A DNA stretch of 36,730 nt from Leptolyngbyaceae cyanobacterium RM1_406_9 (GCA_012033355.1 JAAUQZ010000021.1:1-36730), one strand, 5' to 3'. Positions 8,016 to 19,463 are shown, numbered from the stretch's first letter. Translations and numbers: made by a program. Notes: generated by a model not told the origin, from the letters alone.

Positions 8016-8966
8016 CTATAAACTGCATAACCAGCGAGAAATAGATGCAACCTGATTTTCCTCATTCAAATTAGCAGCATTACTGAGTGTACCGTTCTCC
8101 AACTGCCTCCAAATTTCACCAGCCATTCTTCTCTCGATCGCAGCCCCAACAAAGAAGGTATGAGGTGAATGTCCAACCTTAGAAAATGCCTCTCGTATTC
8201 GATCTAATGCTGTTCGTGCTGTTTTCCAATGTTCATCAGCACCTGCGGGATCTATGCCTCCTTTAAGCTCACCTAGCGCGACATAGGAATTTACAGCATT
8301 AAATTTACTGATAGCCAATTCAGCAGGGGCAAGCTTAAATAAGCATAAATCCACATTGCCTTTAAACAGAGGAACCGTCAAGTTATAAACCAGGGTACGA
8401 CTGCCATTTTCGCCCTCCCAGCTTATTCCTCGTAAAGACAACTCAATTTCTGAATCCTCGTTAGTCATTGCTGCCCATTTCTTGGTTTTTAAGTGTTGCC
8501 AGTGATAGGGTATTCCAGCAATAGTGAGAGTTGAAATAATTGCACGAGACAGCTTTCTCTGTGCTAACGCGCCTCCAACATTTCGCATTGAGCCACCGAG
8601 CGTATCACCACGAGTTAGCAGAAACCGAAAGACTAATTCTTCTACAAACTTTTCTCCTGCGGGTTCAAGAAAGTTTTTGATTAATCCGTTGACAGCTTCT
8701 ATTTTGTCCTCTGGTGTCAGATAACTAAGAGACTTGTTAGACAAACCAGCCGCAGTCAGCAATCCCATCTCAATGCCTTTATGATTTAGAAGATCATTAG
8801 GATTCGCAGCCTGAGAAGCAGCTTCTTGAAGCGCTCTTGCTTGTGCGACATAAGGTGTAGCACGACGATTTTTCTCCAATGCAAGCGCAATAAAACCTGC
8901 ACGAGTTGCCGCATAAGTTGTTATGAGATCATCACTGGACTGAAGATGACTCCGATAGGCATTCAT
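8016..8966 (-). CDS. Type II restriction endonuclease, AvaI/BsoBI family
   Basis: The 316-residue product matches the AvaI/BsoBI family in length and active site. Asp206 (in KGNVDLCLF), Glu233 and Lys235 (in ALGELKGG) and His246 (in DEHWKTA) have nearly the same spacing as the catalytic Asp212, Glu240, Lys242 and His253 I recall for BsoBI. AvaI and BsoBI cut CYCGRG; the same specificity is expected but not proven. The gene starts 11 bases after the methyltransferase stop, so the two form an operon with the methylase first. All visible catalytic residues are kept, so the enzyme is probably active. The DNA is visibly more AT-rich than its neighbours, in line with horizontal transfer. Confidence 0.9.
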   Translation of the reverse strand: MNAYRSHLQSSDDLITTYAATRAGFIALALEKNRRATPYVAQARALQEAASQAANPNDLLNHKGIEMGLLTAAGLSNKSLSYLTPEDKIEAVNGLIKNFLEPAGEKFVEELVFRFLLTRGDTLGGSMRNVGGALAQRKLSRAIISTLTIAGIPYHWQHLKTKKWAAMTNEDSEIELSLRGISWEGENGSRTLVYNLTVPLFKGNVDLCLFKLAPAELAISKFNAVNSYVALGELKGGIDPAGADEHWKTARTALDRIREAFSKVGHSPHTFFVGAAIERRMAGEIWRQLENGTLSNAANLNEENQVASISRWLCSL

Positions 8967-8977
8967 AGAATTTTAAT

Positions 8978-10411
8978 TCACGGTTTTTTCCATACATATA
9001 TGCACTTTCGTAATGGGTCACGACCGTGATTACCCATCTGTTGACTACTATTACCTTTGTCGCTCGGTAAAACCCAAATATTCTCAACCAGAAAACCTAA
9101 CTCTTGAGCGAAATCTGAGAGAATCATGTCAACTGAGATACTGGCACCTGCATAACGAACATTGTCGTTAATCATAAATAATGTTGCTCCAGGTTTAAGC
9201 ACACGAAAGCATTCTTGAATGACACAAGCCATTTCATAGAAATATCCTTTGACCATTCTCGGAATACCATTGTTATTTAATAATCCTTCTGCTTTTTGAA
9301 GCTCTAGATACTTTAAGATAGCTTGTAATAACTCTTGCTCATCTGCTAACGCCAGTGCAGTTTTCCATTCTGAGTTAATCTTCAATAAATCTTTAGAGCG
9401 ATTTTCAACTGTGCAACTCAGCATTTCTTGTCTCAATTGAATTAACTCCTGTGCTGAAATGCCAAGCAAAGCTAATTCCAAAGCATAGGTACGAGTGTAA
9501 TCATATCGATTGCAATAAGGCGGCGATGTAATAATTGCATCATATTCAGCTTCTGCTAGCTGCTGCATAACCTGAAGACAAGAACCCGAGTAAAGACACA
9601 CTGAACCCGATTTATATTGGCTTGGAAAAAGTTCTACTTGCTGTGTAGAAGGTGTAAGGTCGTGAAGAATTTCTTGGATTTTATTAGAAATAGCACTATT
9701 AAAATCTAAAATTTCACCTTTATTAAAGGCTTTTTTGCCTTGACTGCGCCCTGAGCGATAATCCCAACGAAGATATTGCCCATCTTTTCGGGTGTAGCTT
9801 ATAGATTCTAAAACGCAAAGCAAAGCAAATTGCAAAACCGCTCTGACTTGATCTATTTCTTGCTGGCACGCTCCAAGATATTGCTCGATCAGGTTTTTGG
9901 TGGCTTCAGAGTAAGCGCCTTTTGTAATTCTTAATTCTGACAAGGCTGCTTTCTTTTTAGATTGCTTCCAGATTTGATTGTCAGCCCAAAATTTTAGTCT
10001 TTCAAACTCTTTGTGAGTAAATTCTGTCTCTAGAAGCTTTTTGGTATTGATAATCTGTTGTCCTATAGGTAAAAGCTCAATACCATCAGCATCAATTCCT
10101 AATTCACTAGCTGTAAATAAAGCAGTTCCGCTACCTGCAAAAGGGTCTAGAATTTTGCCTTGAATGACTTCACCTTGCTGAAGTAGATATTCAACTAGAG
10201 GTGCTGAAAAAGCTTCTTTATATTTGTACCACCGATAAACAGGTTTGGTTTTATTAGCCTGAAAGCTGACGAGAGATCGGGTGAGTGAGGCTTGTACTAA
10301 AAACTTACTTTGAAAGGATTGAAATAAGTCTCTATCAAGCTGATTAATTTCTCCTAAACTAGAATTCTCTACTGTAGGTATAGGATTATTGATGCTAGTT
10401 AAGCTTGGCAC
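8978..10411 (-). CDS. DNA methyltransferase of the AvaI-type restriction system (amino-MTase, probably N4-cytosine)
   Basis: The 477-residue product has the AdoMet motif FAGSG (91-95) and the catalytic motif TSPPY (295-299). A Ser at the first motif IV position, TSPPY rather than DPPY, is typical of N4-cytosine methyltransferases. Motif I comes first and about 200 residues separate it from motif IV. Given the AvaI-like endonuclease directly downstream, this is the M.AvaI counterpart, expected to protect CYCGRG sites. CCCGGG sites are present in this window, so modification must be working if the nuclease is active. The start ATG at 10411 is followed by a clean frame. No separate controller (C) protein gene is seen upstream. 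Confidence 0.9.
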   Translation of the reverse strand: MPSLTSINNPIPTVENSSLGEINQLDRDLFQSFQSKFLVQASLTRSLVSFQANKTKPVYRWYKYKEAFSAPLVEYLLQQGEVIQGKILDPFAGSGTALFTASELGIDADGIELLPIGQQIINTKKLLETEFTHKEFERLKFWADNQIWKQSKKKAALSELRITKGAYSEATKNLIEQYLGACQQEIDQVRAVLQFALLCVLESISYTRKDGQYLRWDYRSGRSQGKKAFNKGEILDFNSAISNKIQEILHDLTPSTQQVELFPSQYKSGSVCLYSGSCLQVMQQLAEAEYDAIITSPPYCNRYDYTRTYALELALLGISAQELIQLRQEMLSCTVENRSKDLLKINSEWKTALALADEQELLQAILKYLELQKAEGLLNNNGIPRMVKGYFYEMACVIQECFRVLKPGATLFMINDNVRYAGASISVDMILSDFAQELGFLVENIWVLPSDKGNSSQQMGNHGRDPLRKCIYVWKKP

Positions 10412-10497
10412 GATAGCTATTCCTGGATTTACCGAAATGACTAGTATATCAGTACTGTCTTTGTAATCTGTAATGATGACTTAGCCTTACTAGCACA

Positions 10498-12232
10498 CTA
10501 CTGTTCAAATTGTTGAGCATAGAATCGGGCATATCGATCGCCCCTCTCCAGCAATTCCCCGTGCGTTCCCGACTCGACAACTCGCCCCTTTTCCAATACC
10601 AGAATGCGATCGGCGCGGCGGACGGTGGCGAGGCGATGGGCGATGATGAAGACGGTGCGATCGCGCATCAACCTTTCCAACGCTTCCTGCACCAGTGCTT
10701 CAGATTCAGAATCCAGAGCGGAAGTGGCTTCGTCGAGAATCAGGATACACGGATCGAGCAAGACGGCACGGGCGATCGCCACTCGCTGACGCTGCCCACC
10801 AGAAAGGTTTACGCCGCGTTCGCCCACCCAGGTTTGGTAGCCATCGGGAAATTGAGTGATGAACTGGTGAGCATTGGCGACTTTGGCGGCTTCCTGAACA
10901 GCTTTGAGGTCGAACTGGGACTGGCCAAAGGCAATGTTTTGGGCGATCGTGCCCGAAAAGAGAATGGTTTCTTGGGGGACGATGCCGATTTGACGACGCA
11001 GGCTACGGAGCGTGACCTCGCGGATGTCTGTACCGTCAATCAGGATTTGTCCGGCTTGGGGATCGTAGAAGCGGGGCAGCAGATTCACCAGGGTGGTTTT
11101 GCCTGCGCCAGAGGTGCCAACCAAGGCGATCGCCTCTCCTGGAAACGCCAGTAAGCTCAACTGCTGCAACACGGGCTGGTCGGGCTTATAGCTAAAGCTA
11201 ACGTTGCGGTATTCCACTTTGCCCGTGACGGGGGGAGGCGATCGCCCCTGGTTTCTCGACTACGGCAGGGCGAAGAGCCAGCAGTTCAAAGATGCGATCG
11301 GAGGAGGCTTCTCCTTGCTTAAATTCGTTATAGTTGTCGGTCAGATGGGCGATCGGGTCGATCAGCATAGCAACCGCAAACACGTAGCTGCCAAACTCTT
11401 CGCCCGTTAGATTATTCTGGGAAATCTGCCAGCCGCCCAGCAACAGCAATAGCAGCACACTGAGGGCATACAGGAAACCAACAACGGGATACTGCACCGC
11501 TTTTAACCAGGCGGCGGCGTATTTTGCTCGACGATTCTTTTCAGCTTCGTGGCTAAAGCGCTCAATCTCGTACTCTTCGGCGGCAAAGGCGCGAATTAGG
11601 CGAATGCCGCTGAATGTCTCGGTCAACTGCGAAGACAGGTCAGAAATCAGAGTTTGGCTGCGGCGAGAGAAAACCAGCATCCGTTCGCCAAACCAACTGA
11701 TTAGGACTCCCATCAGCGGCACGACGACTAGGCTGGCGAGGGTAAGCTGCCAGTTAAGGTAAATCATGTAGCAAAACACAGCGACAAGCTGCAAAACGCA
11801 GGGCGTGAAGTCGTGAAAGATTTTGTTGACGACTTCTCCAACCCGGTCAATATCTTCCGTGAGGCGATAGGATAAATCTCCTGTTTGAGAAGTCTCAAAG
11901 TAGCTGAGGCTGAGGGTTTGCAGATGAGCATAGACTCGCTTTCGCAGGTCAAGGGCGATCGCCAACGCCGCTTTTGCCATCTGAGAATCTTGCCCATACT
12001 GAGCCAGCTTTTGCACCAAAAAAATTCCCGCTAGGATGCCCGAAAGCCGAGCCAGAGCGGGAACATTTCCCTGGACTAAAAAGCCTAACGCTTCACCCGC
12101 TAGCCATGCCAGGATGGGCCAGCAGGCAGTAAAAACCAGGGTACAGAGCAAGGCTTGGGCGATCGCCCGCCAGTGGGGGCGCAGGTAAGGCAGCAGTTGC
12201 CAATAGCTAGAGCGATTCGATCGAGTCACCAA
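10498..12232 (-). CDS. ABC exporter (fused membrane and ATPase domains), split by an indel
   Basis: Two overlapping frames form one type I half-exporter of about 577 residues. The N-terminal part has six-helix ABC membrane-domain features (LLPYLRPHW, YLNWQLTLASLVVVPLMG, SGIRLIRAFAAEEYE). The C-terminal part has Walker A GTSGAGKT, signature LSGGQRQR, Walker B ILILDEATSALD and the switch His in IAHRLATV. The frame changes at a run of six G at 11230-11235, beside a HIP1 site. Removing one base, or adding two, joins KPGAIAS to P(P)VTGKVEYRNVSF, the normal linker. No alternative start supports two separate genes. Substrate is unknown; lipids, peptides or drugs are typical. TTG (12232) or GTG (12229) are the only starts. 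Confidence 0.85.
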
Positions 12233-12382
12233 AACAGAATTGCGAAAACAGGGTTGGGTTTAGGCTATCAGCTTTTGGCTCAACCGATTGCATCTCTTAA
12301 TCGCAGAAGATTAATAGCGGAAGATAGCTGCTAGGAGCTTGCCTAAGAATCTGCTCCAGTGCTGCACACCTGGTTCACACAT

Positions 12383-13045
12383 TCAACCACGAATTGCGAA
12401 CTGCGAATTGTCTTTAGATTGCTTAAGTAGATCATGCACTTCTGCATCTGTAACCTGGGAGAAATTTTCGTACCAGAGTCCAACACTGTAGAAAGGCTCT
12501 GGGGTCATGGCGCAAATTACCTGATCTGCTTCGGATTGAATGTCACGGTAGGTTTCAGCCGCCGAAACAGGCACCGCTACCACGATACGCGCCGGGTCTT
12601 GCTGTCGAATTGCCTTGATCGCCGCTCTCATAGTGGCTCCTGTTGCCAAACCGTCGTCTACCACAATGACGGTGGCTCCGTGCAGATTTAGAGGCGGGCG
12701 ATCGCCCCGATACAGCTTTTCCCGTCGCTCTAGTTCTCGCTGCTCACGCACAGCCGTTTTGTGAATTGCCGCCTCAAACAAGCGGTGACTTCGTACCACA
12801 TTGCGATTGAGGACTCGCACCCCACCAGAGGCGATCGCCCCCATTGCCAGTTCCTCTTGCCCAGGTACGCCTAGTTTTCGGACTAAAAACACATCCAGGG
12901 GAGCGTTTAGCGCTTTCGCCACCTCAAAGGCGACGGGTACGCCGCCTCGGGGCAATGCTAACACCAGCACGTCTGAGCAATCTGCATACTCTTTGAGCTG
13001 CCCTGCTAACAGTTGCCCTGCCGCAGTGCGATCTTTGAATAGCAT
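12383..13045 (-). CDS. Phosphoribosyltransferase-domain protein
   Basis: The 220-residue protein has the type I phosphoribosyltransferase fold. The PRPP loop is [13 protein letters not shown] (126-138, paired acids at 130-131), and an early [14 protein letters not shown] stretch carries the PPi loop. It begins [14 protein letters not shown] and has [20 protein letters not shown], which mark a widespread group of stand-alone PRTase proteins with no assigned nucleobase. A purine salvage or regulatory role is possible but not shown. ATG at 13045 is clear. It faces away from the DUF502-nusB pair and follows the same direction as the ABC exporter. Confidence 0.85.
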   Translation of the reverse strand: MLFKDRTAAGQLLAGQLKEYADCSDVLVLALPRGGVPVAFEVAKALNAPLDVFLVRKLGVPGQEELAMGAIASGGVRVLNRNVVRSHRLFEAAIHKTAVREQRELERREKLYRGDRPPLNLHGATVIVVDDGLATGATMRAAIKAIRQQDPARIVVAVPVSAAETYRDIQSEADQVICAMTPEPFYSVGLWYENFSQVTDAEVHDLLKQSKDNSQFAIRG

Positions 13046-13523
13046 GATCCCTACCCCAATACTATTTTCATCTTAGAAGCGCCAAAACTTTTTCTCCTCT
13101 GGCTAACGGCTGAATGCAGAAGCACGAATATCAGTTAAAAACAGCCGTTTTGAAGATTCCTGCCACCTCCGGGGATCAAACGGGAATGTTAAATGGGATA
13201 CTAATCCTTTAGGAAGTTGCTTTAGGAGATCGCCCCACTCTCAGCCATCTGCAAATCAGGAGAGCGCCTCTAGATGGGAAAAATGAGGGAACCGTCCTTC
13301 ACGTTCCTGAGATTTGATTTGCGGAAGTCCCATTGAGTTGTGTAAAGTTGGCTTTAGAGGTTGAAACATTTCTTTACAAGCTTTACAAATATAGAGTGTG
13401 GTTATCCTGCCCAACCATTTTTAGCTGAAATGTGTAGTCTGGAGGCATGGGATCAAATACGGTGACTGGAGTTTTTGTACAAGCGTGCTGTAGATTTGTC
13501 TCGGCTTTTCTGTCTGACAGAGT
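13046..13523. other. Divergent spacer upstream of DUF502-nusB
   Basis: This 478-bp spacer separates the divergently transcribed PRTase and DUF502 genes. It contains an imperfect inverted repeat around GGAACCGTCCTTCACGTTCC near 13290-13310 and an AT-rich stretch near 13360-13395 with TTGAAA, 17 bases, TACAAA, which might be a promoter for DUF502-nusB. Neither is firm. No gene is evident. Confidence 0.4.
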
Positions 13524-14339
13524 TTGCAGAGGCAATATGAACGGCATGATTTCCCTGAGCAGCCAAAGGAGAGTGGGCTATCTGTGATCCAACGCTTCAA
13601 ACAAGACCTGAAGAATGACCTGATTGCAGGTTTGCTGGTGGTGATTCCGCTGGCGACCACAATCTGGCTAACCATCACCGTCGCTACTTGGGTAATCAAC
13701 TTTCTGACGAAAATTCCCAAGCAGGTTAATCCTTTCAACGACCTCAACCCAATTTTGGGAAATCTGCTGAATCTAGTAGTTGGCTTGGCTGTGCCGCTGC
13801 TGTGTATTCTGCTGATTGGCTTGATGGCGCGTAATATTGCTGGACGCTGGCTGCTTGACTTTGGTGAGCGGTTGTTGCAGGCGATTCCGCTGGCAGGCTC
13901 GGTCTATAAGACCTTGAAGCAACTGCTGGAAACGCTGCTGAAGGATACAAACGGTAAGTTTCGGCGAGTGATTTTGGTGGAATATCCCCGTCGTGGGATG
14001 TGGGCGATCGCCTTTGTCACGGGCACTCTAAACCCACAGATTCAGCCTCAGTTTTCGGAAACCATGCTGAGCGTCTTCATTCCCACGACTCCTAACCCAA
14101 CCACAGGCTGGTATGCTGTCATTCCAGAACGGGATGCAGTCAACCTCTCAATGTCGATCGAAGATGCCTTTAAAGTCGTTATCTCAGGCGGAATTGTTGG
14201 ACCTGGCTTGTCCAGCACCGTGCTTCCCCCGGCCAACTTTGAGGAGCGCAAACTGGAGCCAGTGCTGGAGCCACTCCCTGAGATGAAGCCAGAAGTGAAG
14301 CGGCAAACCTACTCCGTGCTGCCCTCCGAAGAAGACTAG
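13524..14339 (+). CDS. DUF502 family membrane protein
   Basis: The product has two strong membrane segments, LIAGLLVVIPLATTIWLTIT and, after a NPFNDLNP loop, a second from VGLAVPLLCILLIGLMA. A soluble domain follows with LLDFGERLLQAIPLAGSVY, KDTNGKFRRVILVEYPRRG and TTPNPTTGW. This is the DUF502 pattern; molecular function is unknown. It lies 31 bases before nusB in the same direction, an arrangement I recall from other cyanobacteria. The only long start is TTG at 13524; a GTG at about 13582 would remove 20 or so residues that look like part of the family's N-terminus (EQPKESGL). The tail is Pro/Glu-rich. Confidence 0.85.
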   Translation: MQRQYERHDFPEQPKESGLSVIQRFKQDLKNDLIAGLLVVIPLATTIWLTITVATWVINFLTKIPKQVNPFNDLNPILGNLLNLVVGLAVPLLCILLIGLMARNIAGRWLLDFGERLLQAIPLAGSVYKTLKQLLETLLKDTNGKFRRVILVEYPRRGMWAIAFVTGTLNPQIQPQFSETMLSVFIPTTPNPTTGWYAVIPERDAVNLSMSIEDAFKVVISGGIVGPGLSSTVLPPANFEERKLEPVLEPLPEMKPEVKRQTYSVLPSEED

Positions 14340-14370
14340 ACTTTTATTGAACCTTGTCAATTAATTTGTC

Positions 14371-15006
14371 ATGCAAGCCCGCCGAATTGCCCGTGAACTG
14401 GCTCTCTTGAGCATCAGTCAACTCCCTGCCAACCAGGAGCGACTGCAAGCCCAACAACTGCAAAGCATCGTACTGGCAGCGGTGCGGACGCTGACTACAG
14501 AACTGCACGATCTGCTAGAGACGGCATCAGCAGAATTGAAGCGGAGCAGCGATCGCCTCCTCTCCAGTGAAACTCGGGCAACCGACTTGCAAAGCGCTAA
14601 GGTGATGGTGAATGAGTCGATTGACCTAACGCAAACTGCCATTAATCGTCTGGGTGCAGCGGTGGAGCTACCCGAATTTCTTCAGCTTGCAAACCAGCAA
14701 GAGGTTAGGGCCTACGCAATGGAGCTACTGAGCAACGTGCAGACCCACCGCGAGGACATCGATCGGCGGTTAGGGGAGGCGATCGTTTCCTGGCAGGTCA
14801 ATCGCTTGCCCCGAATCGATCGAGACATTTTACGAATTGCGCTCACCGAAATGCTGTTTTTGGGTGTGCCCGATCGCGTTGCAATCAATGAAGCGGTTGA
14901 GCTAGCCAAACGCTACAGCGGCGAAGAAGGCTATCGGTTCATCAACGGAGTGCTGCGGCGAGTCAGTGACCAAGCGAAGGGTGAGCCGCTAGTCGAGACA
15001 GAGTAA
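14371..15006 (+). CDS. nusB: Transcription antitermination factor NusB
   Basis: The 211-residue product starts [18 protein letters not shown] and has the NusB core at the C-terminal side: [51 protein letters not shown]. NusB binds boxA RNA together with S10 (NusE) and supports antitermination of rRNA operons. It is longer than the E. coli protein because of an inserted helical region at about 45-100, common in cyanobacterial NusB. It probably shares a transcript with DUF502. The following gene is convergent, with only 23 bases between stops. Confidence 0.93.
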   Translation: MQARRIARELALLSISQLPANQERLQAQQLQSIVLAAVRTLTTELHDLLETASAELKRSSDRLLSSETRATDLQSAKVMVNESIDLTQTAINRLGAAVELPEFLQLANQQEVRAYAMELLSNVQTHREDIDRRLGEAIVSWQVNRLPRIDRDILRIALTEMLFLGVPDRVAINEAVELAKRYSGEEGYRFINGVLRRVSDQAKGEPLVETE

Positions 15007-15029
15007 TTGAAGTTCTTCCAAGAACATTT

Positions 15030-18000
15030 TCATAAAGAATAAAGGCGGTAAGCGTTGCGTCCCTGAGCTTTTGCTTGATACAGCGCTTCGTCGGCTAGGG
15101 CAACCAGGGCATCGGGTAAAACCTGTTGTACAGGAATGGTGGTAGCAATGCCGATGCTAACGGTGATGTAGGGGGCAATGGGCGATCGCCCATGATCAAT
15201 CTGAAGTTGCTGTACTCGTGCCTGAATCAATTCGGCAACCTGAGTCGCTCCTGCGGCGACGGTATTGGGCAAAATGACGGCAAATTCTTCGCCGCCGTAA
15301 CGAGATACCAGGTCAGCAGAGCGTTTCAGGGTTTCGGCGATCGCTCTGGCAATTTGGCGAAGGCACTGGTCGCCCGCAATGTGGCCATAGGTATCGTTAT
15401 AGAGCTTAAAGTGGTCAATATCGCACAGCAGCAGTGACAGCGGGGCTGCTTCACGAGTCAGCCGATTCCACTCGCGCTGGAGGTGTTCATCAAAACCCCG
15501 ACGATTGGCGATTTGGGTTAGCCCATCCAGGTTGGCAAGGTGCTGTAGCTCTCGATTTGTCTCTTCTAGCGCCAGGACGATCTTTTTGCGATCGCTAATA
15601 TCTTGTCCGATGCCAATACTGCTGCCATCCGACAGCTTGATATTTGCCCAAGTTGTATCGATGACTTGTCCCAATCGAGTACGGGTCTTAAAGTCTCGCC
15701 AGTTTCGGTCTGCTTGCTGGATAGTATCCGTCACCTGCTGCCGATATTCTGGGTCGGGGTAAAGCTCTACCATCAGGTTATGCTCTCTGAGTTGCTCAAC
15801 GCTCCAGCCTAAGACCGTTTCAAACTCCTGATTGACCCAGATCATCTGACCATTGGGTGAGAAAATGAGAGCATAACGGGCACATGGTCAAAAATCGTGC
15901 GAAGCATTTCCCGCTGTTTGAGCAAGGCTTCTTCTACAGTTTTTGCTCCGTCACATCTTCTGAGATGCCAACGTGTCGGAGAATTTGACCGGATTCATCA
16001 CAGATTGGGAAAGTCCGCGAGAAAATCCAGCGAATTGAGCCATCGGCTCTAAGGATGCGATATTCCTTTGCCGTTCTGCGTCCTAGCTGCTGCTTTTCTA
16101 AAGTAGCCAATACGTACTCACGGTCATCCGGATGGATGCATTCCATCCAGTCTTGGGGTTGCTGATAGAGGCGATCGCGGCTGTAACCGTAGACCTCCTC
16201 GTAAGCTGGACTGACATAAAGCGTTTGCCTTGCGTCAGCAGTTTCTACAAAGAAAACATCGCGGATGTTGTCGGTGATTTCGCGCAGCCGTTCCTCGCTT
16301 TGCTGAAGTTCCAGATTAAGCTGTTTGCGGTCAGTAATATCCGTTGCAACGGTAGTCACGACCCAACCGTTTGCAGCCACGTCCCAACGGGAAGATAGAT
16401 TAACCGAAATCCAGCGGAGGGTCCCATCTTTATGCTGAAAGCGATATTCTGCTGTGGCGGCTCGTTCAGCGATAATTTTTTCATAGAGAGGAACCAGGAC
16501 GTTTTCGTAGTCTTCTGGCAGGACTCCGGTTGTCCACAGGTCAGGATGTGCCATCAGTTCCTGGTTGCTGTAGCCGAAGACGGACTCGCAGCCGGAAGAA
16601 ACATAATCGTACTTCCAGGTTTTGTCAGAAAATACGCGAAAACTGCTGATTGAGGCGATCGCGCTGTCGATGATGTCGCTCAGCTTAGCCTGGGTTGCTT
16701 GCAGGGCAATTTCAAGCCGTTTATGTTCTGTAATATCGGTATCTACAGCCGTCACTTGCCAGTAATCTGCTTCGCGGTGGGCGATCGCGGTGCTGCGAAT
16801 CCAACGTAGGGAGCCATCTTTGTGCTGAAAGCGGTATTCTTTGTGGGCAATTTGTTCTGTAAAGAGCTTGTCAAAGGCTGGAAAAATTATTGCCTGCTGA
16901 TCCTCTGGGGGAACTCGTGAGATCCAGAGGGTGTGGTCTGCCATCAGTTCTGCTGGGGTGTAGCCAAAGATCGTTTCACAGCCTGCGGAAAAATAGTCGT
17001 ATTGCCAGATGCCGTCAGGAAATAGGCGGAAGCTGAGAATCGAGGCGATCGCATTATTGAGAATGCCATTGAGTTTGGCTTCGGAGGCTTGCAGCGCTAA
17101 CTCAAGCTGTTTGCGTTCTGTAATGTCTAACACCGTGCCAAACAATCTAACTACTTTCCCCTGGTCGTTCAGAGTGACTTCTCCTCTGGACTCAACATGA
17201 CGAATTGAGCCATCGGGTCGGATAATTCGGTGATCGATTTGATACGGCGCTCCTTCGGCAAGGGTGCGATTGTCTGCCTGCTGAACTTTGTCTAAATCAT
17301 CGGGATGCACAAACTGTTGAAGCATTTCAGCCCGCGTCGGTTTGGGTTGGGTTGGGTCAAGCCCAAAGATCCGAAATAGTCCTTCTGACCAACTGCCAGT
17401 CATGTTTTCAATGTCGGCTTCCCAACTGCCAATGTGGGCAACTCGCTGGGCGGCAAGGAGGGCAGCTTCACTCTGGCGCAGTTTTGCTTCGGCGAGCTTG
17501 CGATCGCTGACATCAGCAATAAACCCAATGACTCTTACCAGTTCACCGGAGCTATCGCTGAAGAATCGGCATTTGTCTTCAATCCAGATATAGGCTCCAT
17601 CTTTACGGCGAATCCGGTATTCTGCCAGGTAGGAGTCGTCCTGGGCGATCGCGTTCTCAATTTCAGAGCGCAAAATTTCAGGATGGTTTGGGTCAAGTAG
17701 TTCCATCCAACCATCCAGCGTTTGCGGCATTTCAGCGATGGTGTAGCCCAAGATTTCCTTTGTGTTAGGTCCCCAGGTGATGCGCTCAGCGTTGATGTCC
17801 CATTCGTATAAAATCTGTCCGCTGGCTTGCCCCGCCGCTTCGTAGCGGTTTTGCCATTCGGTTAGCTCGGTCAGGTATCGCTGCTGTAGCGTAAACCGCT
17901 CTTGCTGGAGCCTTTCTGCTAGTTTGCGATCGCTGATGTTGCGTCGAACTGCCAAAATACAGGCTTGACCGTCTAAGTCGATCACCTCGGCGGAGAGCAA

Positions 18001-18693
18001 AATGGTCTTCGTTTCGCCAGTGGCAGTTTTGACACTAAATTCCAAATTGTCAACGGTGCCTTCCCGCTGAAGCCGCTCACGAAAGAGCGATCGCTGTTCG
18101 TGAGAGTGCCAAAAGCTGAGTTCTGTTGTGGTGCGCCCTACGGTTTCTTCACGAGTGAAGCCATAGAAATCGAGGAAGCTATCGTTGACTTCGATGATTC
18201 GCCCTTCTGCCAGGGTCGTGATCGTCATGGGGTCAGGGCTATATTGAAAGATTTTTGTGAATTTGGACTCAGATTCCTGAAGCGCTGCTTTCACCTCCTC
18301 GAAAGAGGCTTGCAGTCGCTGTGCCATCTGGTTGAAGGACTGAGCCATTATCTCCAGTTCTTGAATTGGAAGACGAGTGGGAATCTGCTGGTCAAACTCG
18401 CCCTCGGCGATCGCCCTGGATACCTTGCTAAGCTGCAAAATGGGTTTGACTACTAGGCAAGCAAAGACAAGACTGAGGGCGATCGCCCCAGCCAGCGTAA
18501 TCAAACCGAGCAGCAGAGCCGTAAGCAGGTCAATTTGCTGGCTTTTGCTCCAGGAAAGATAGTAGATTGTCCCCGTTGCCGTTAGACTCCCTAAAACAAA
18601 GGGGGCTACCAAAATAAGCTGAAGAGGGATTTGATAAGAATGCAGCTTAGATTGCCAACGTTGAAAAACGACACCGAAACGGATATTTGGCAT
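15030..18693 (-). CDS. Membrane HAMP / seven-PAS / GGDEF diguanylate cyclase, split by two indels
   Basis: Three frames form one protein of about 1221 residues. Order: two membrane helices (about 28-48 and 62-85) with almost no external loop, a HAMP domain, seven PAS domains each closed by a D(I/V)(T/S)(D/E)(R/H)K-type end, and a GGDEF domain with active site GGEEF. An inhibitory I-site RSAD lies five residues before it, so feedback binding of c-di-GMP is expected. There is no EAL domain. PAS4 and PAS5 are close copies. Frame changes are at five T (15940-15944; one more base gives EQKTVEEALL) and four A (15863-15866; one more base gives VMLSFFSPNGQMIW). I chose the ATG at 18693, since GGAG lies at the right distance, over the TTG at 18699. 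It should make c-di-GMP in response to a signal sensed in the cytoplasm. Confidence 0.85.
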
Positions 18694-19286
18694 TGACAAT
18701 TCTCCGTATCAGGCAAGATTATCTTCGGGTAGATGGCGATCGCGCCCACTGCGGCTGATTGCACCTAATCCGGCTGCACGAGTAAAATGCTTGATTCACT
18801 TCTTGAATAGTTACTACTGATTAACTGCTTAAGTTTTTTAGGGCCTACTTGAATTTTTAGAATTTTGTACTCTGACTAACGCACCCTTCTCCTTAATAAT
18901 GCCATTGAGTCCTCAACGGTAAGCAAGCTTTGTCATACTTAGAAACACATTGAGCTGGGCAGCAACCTCGAATGGGACTTGGAAAAACTCGCTTTTCAGA
19001 GGTCGGTTTGCTAAAACTGCTGGTCTTGCATCTTCTCCTGGATTGCTCTGTAATACTATTCAAAAAGAGTGAGTATCACAAGTTTTTAAGGATAAATCCC
19101 TTTAGTAACGGCTTCACGGCTTTAGCAATTAGCAGTTTTATCTGTACTACTCAAAACTTTAGTTAATTCAAAAGCTATTAATAGTTCGTTTGATAGAAGT
19201 TGCCTCAAGATAGTGGGGTTTGATGAATCTTTCTAAGGTTAAAAATATATCTTTAAAATAGAAACAACGACATTCTTCTAACTTAT
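18694..19286. other. AT-rich gene-free region upstream of the PAS-GGDEF gene
   Basis: This region is more AT-rich than its flanks and holds no convincing gene. A 64-codon frame at 18972-19166 (plus) has no ribosome site and no recognisable family, and I treat it as chance. The leftward promoter of the PAS-GGDEF gene should be here. One HIP1 site lies near 18739. Confidence 0.45.
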
Positions 19287-19383
19287 TTATAGCTGTAGTC
19301 AGCTAGGTTAGGACAAGGACATTTTGGTGGCGCGGCTCCGCCGCGCCACCAAAATGTCCTAATCAATATGGCTACCGCTATAA
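19287..19383. mobile_element. MITE-like element with TTATAGC(T/G)GTAG ends and a 45-nt central palindrome
   Basis: The ends TTATAGCTGTAG (19287-19298) and CTACCGCTATAA (19372-19383) are inverted repeats matching at 11 of 12 positions. Inside, 19316-19360 is a perfect hairpin with 21-bp arms (AGGACATTTTGGTGGCGCGG and one more base) and the loop TCC. There is no open frame. Size, ends and structure fit a small non-autonomous element or an extended palindromic spacer repeat. No target duplication could be called with confidence. Confidence 0.6.
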
Positions 19384-19420
19384 GTCAAGACTTTTGCATT
19401 TGCCTGTGGAACAAACAGCT

Positions 19421-19456
19421 AAGATCTGCGACTTCTTTGGAGAAGTCGCAGATCTT
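19421..19456. repeat. AGATCT-type dispersed hairpin, copy 3
   Basis: AAGATCTGCGACTTCT (19421-19436), loop TTGG, exact complement (19441-19456): a 16-bp perfect stem, the same element as at 4408-4440. The bases before it (19386-19415, AAGACTTTTGCATTTG...) resemble the left end of the element at 26367, so this hairpin may sit inside a broken copy of that element. Confidence 0.85.
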
Positions 19457-19463
19457 GGACCCT

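Noticed and set aside
10510-11154. 214-codon plus-strand frame opposite the ABC ATPase domain
   Set aside because: Shadow of the conserved Walker and signature regions on the other strand.
18972-19166. 64-codon frame on the plus strand in the long spacer
   Set aside because: No ribosome site and no recognisable motif, and it lies in an AT-rich spacer; more likely chance.
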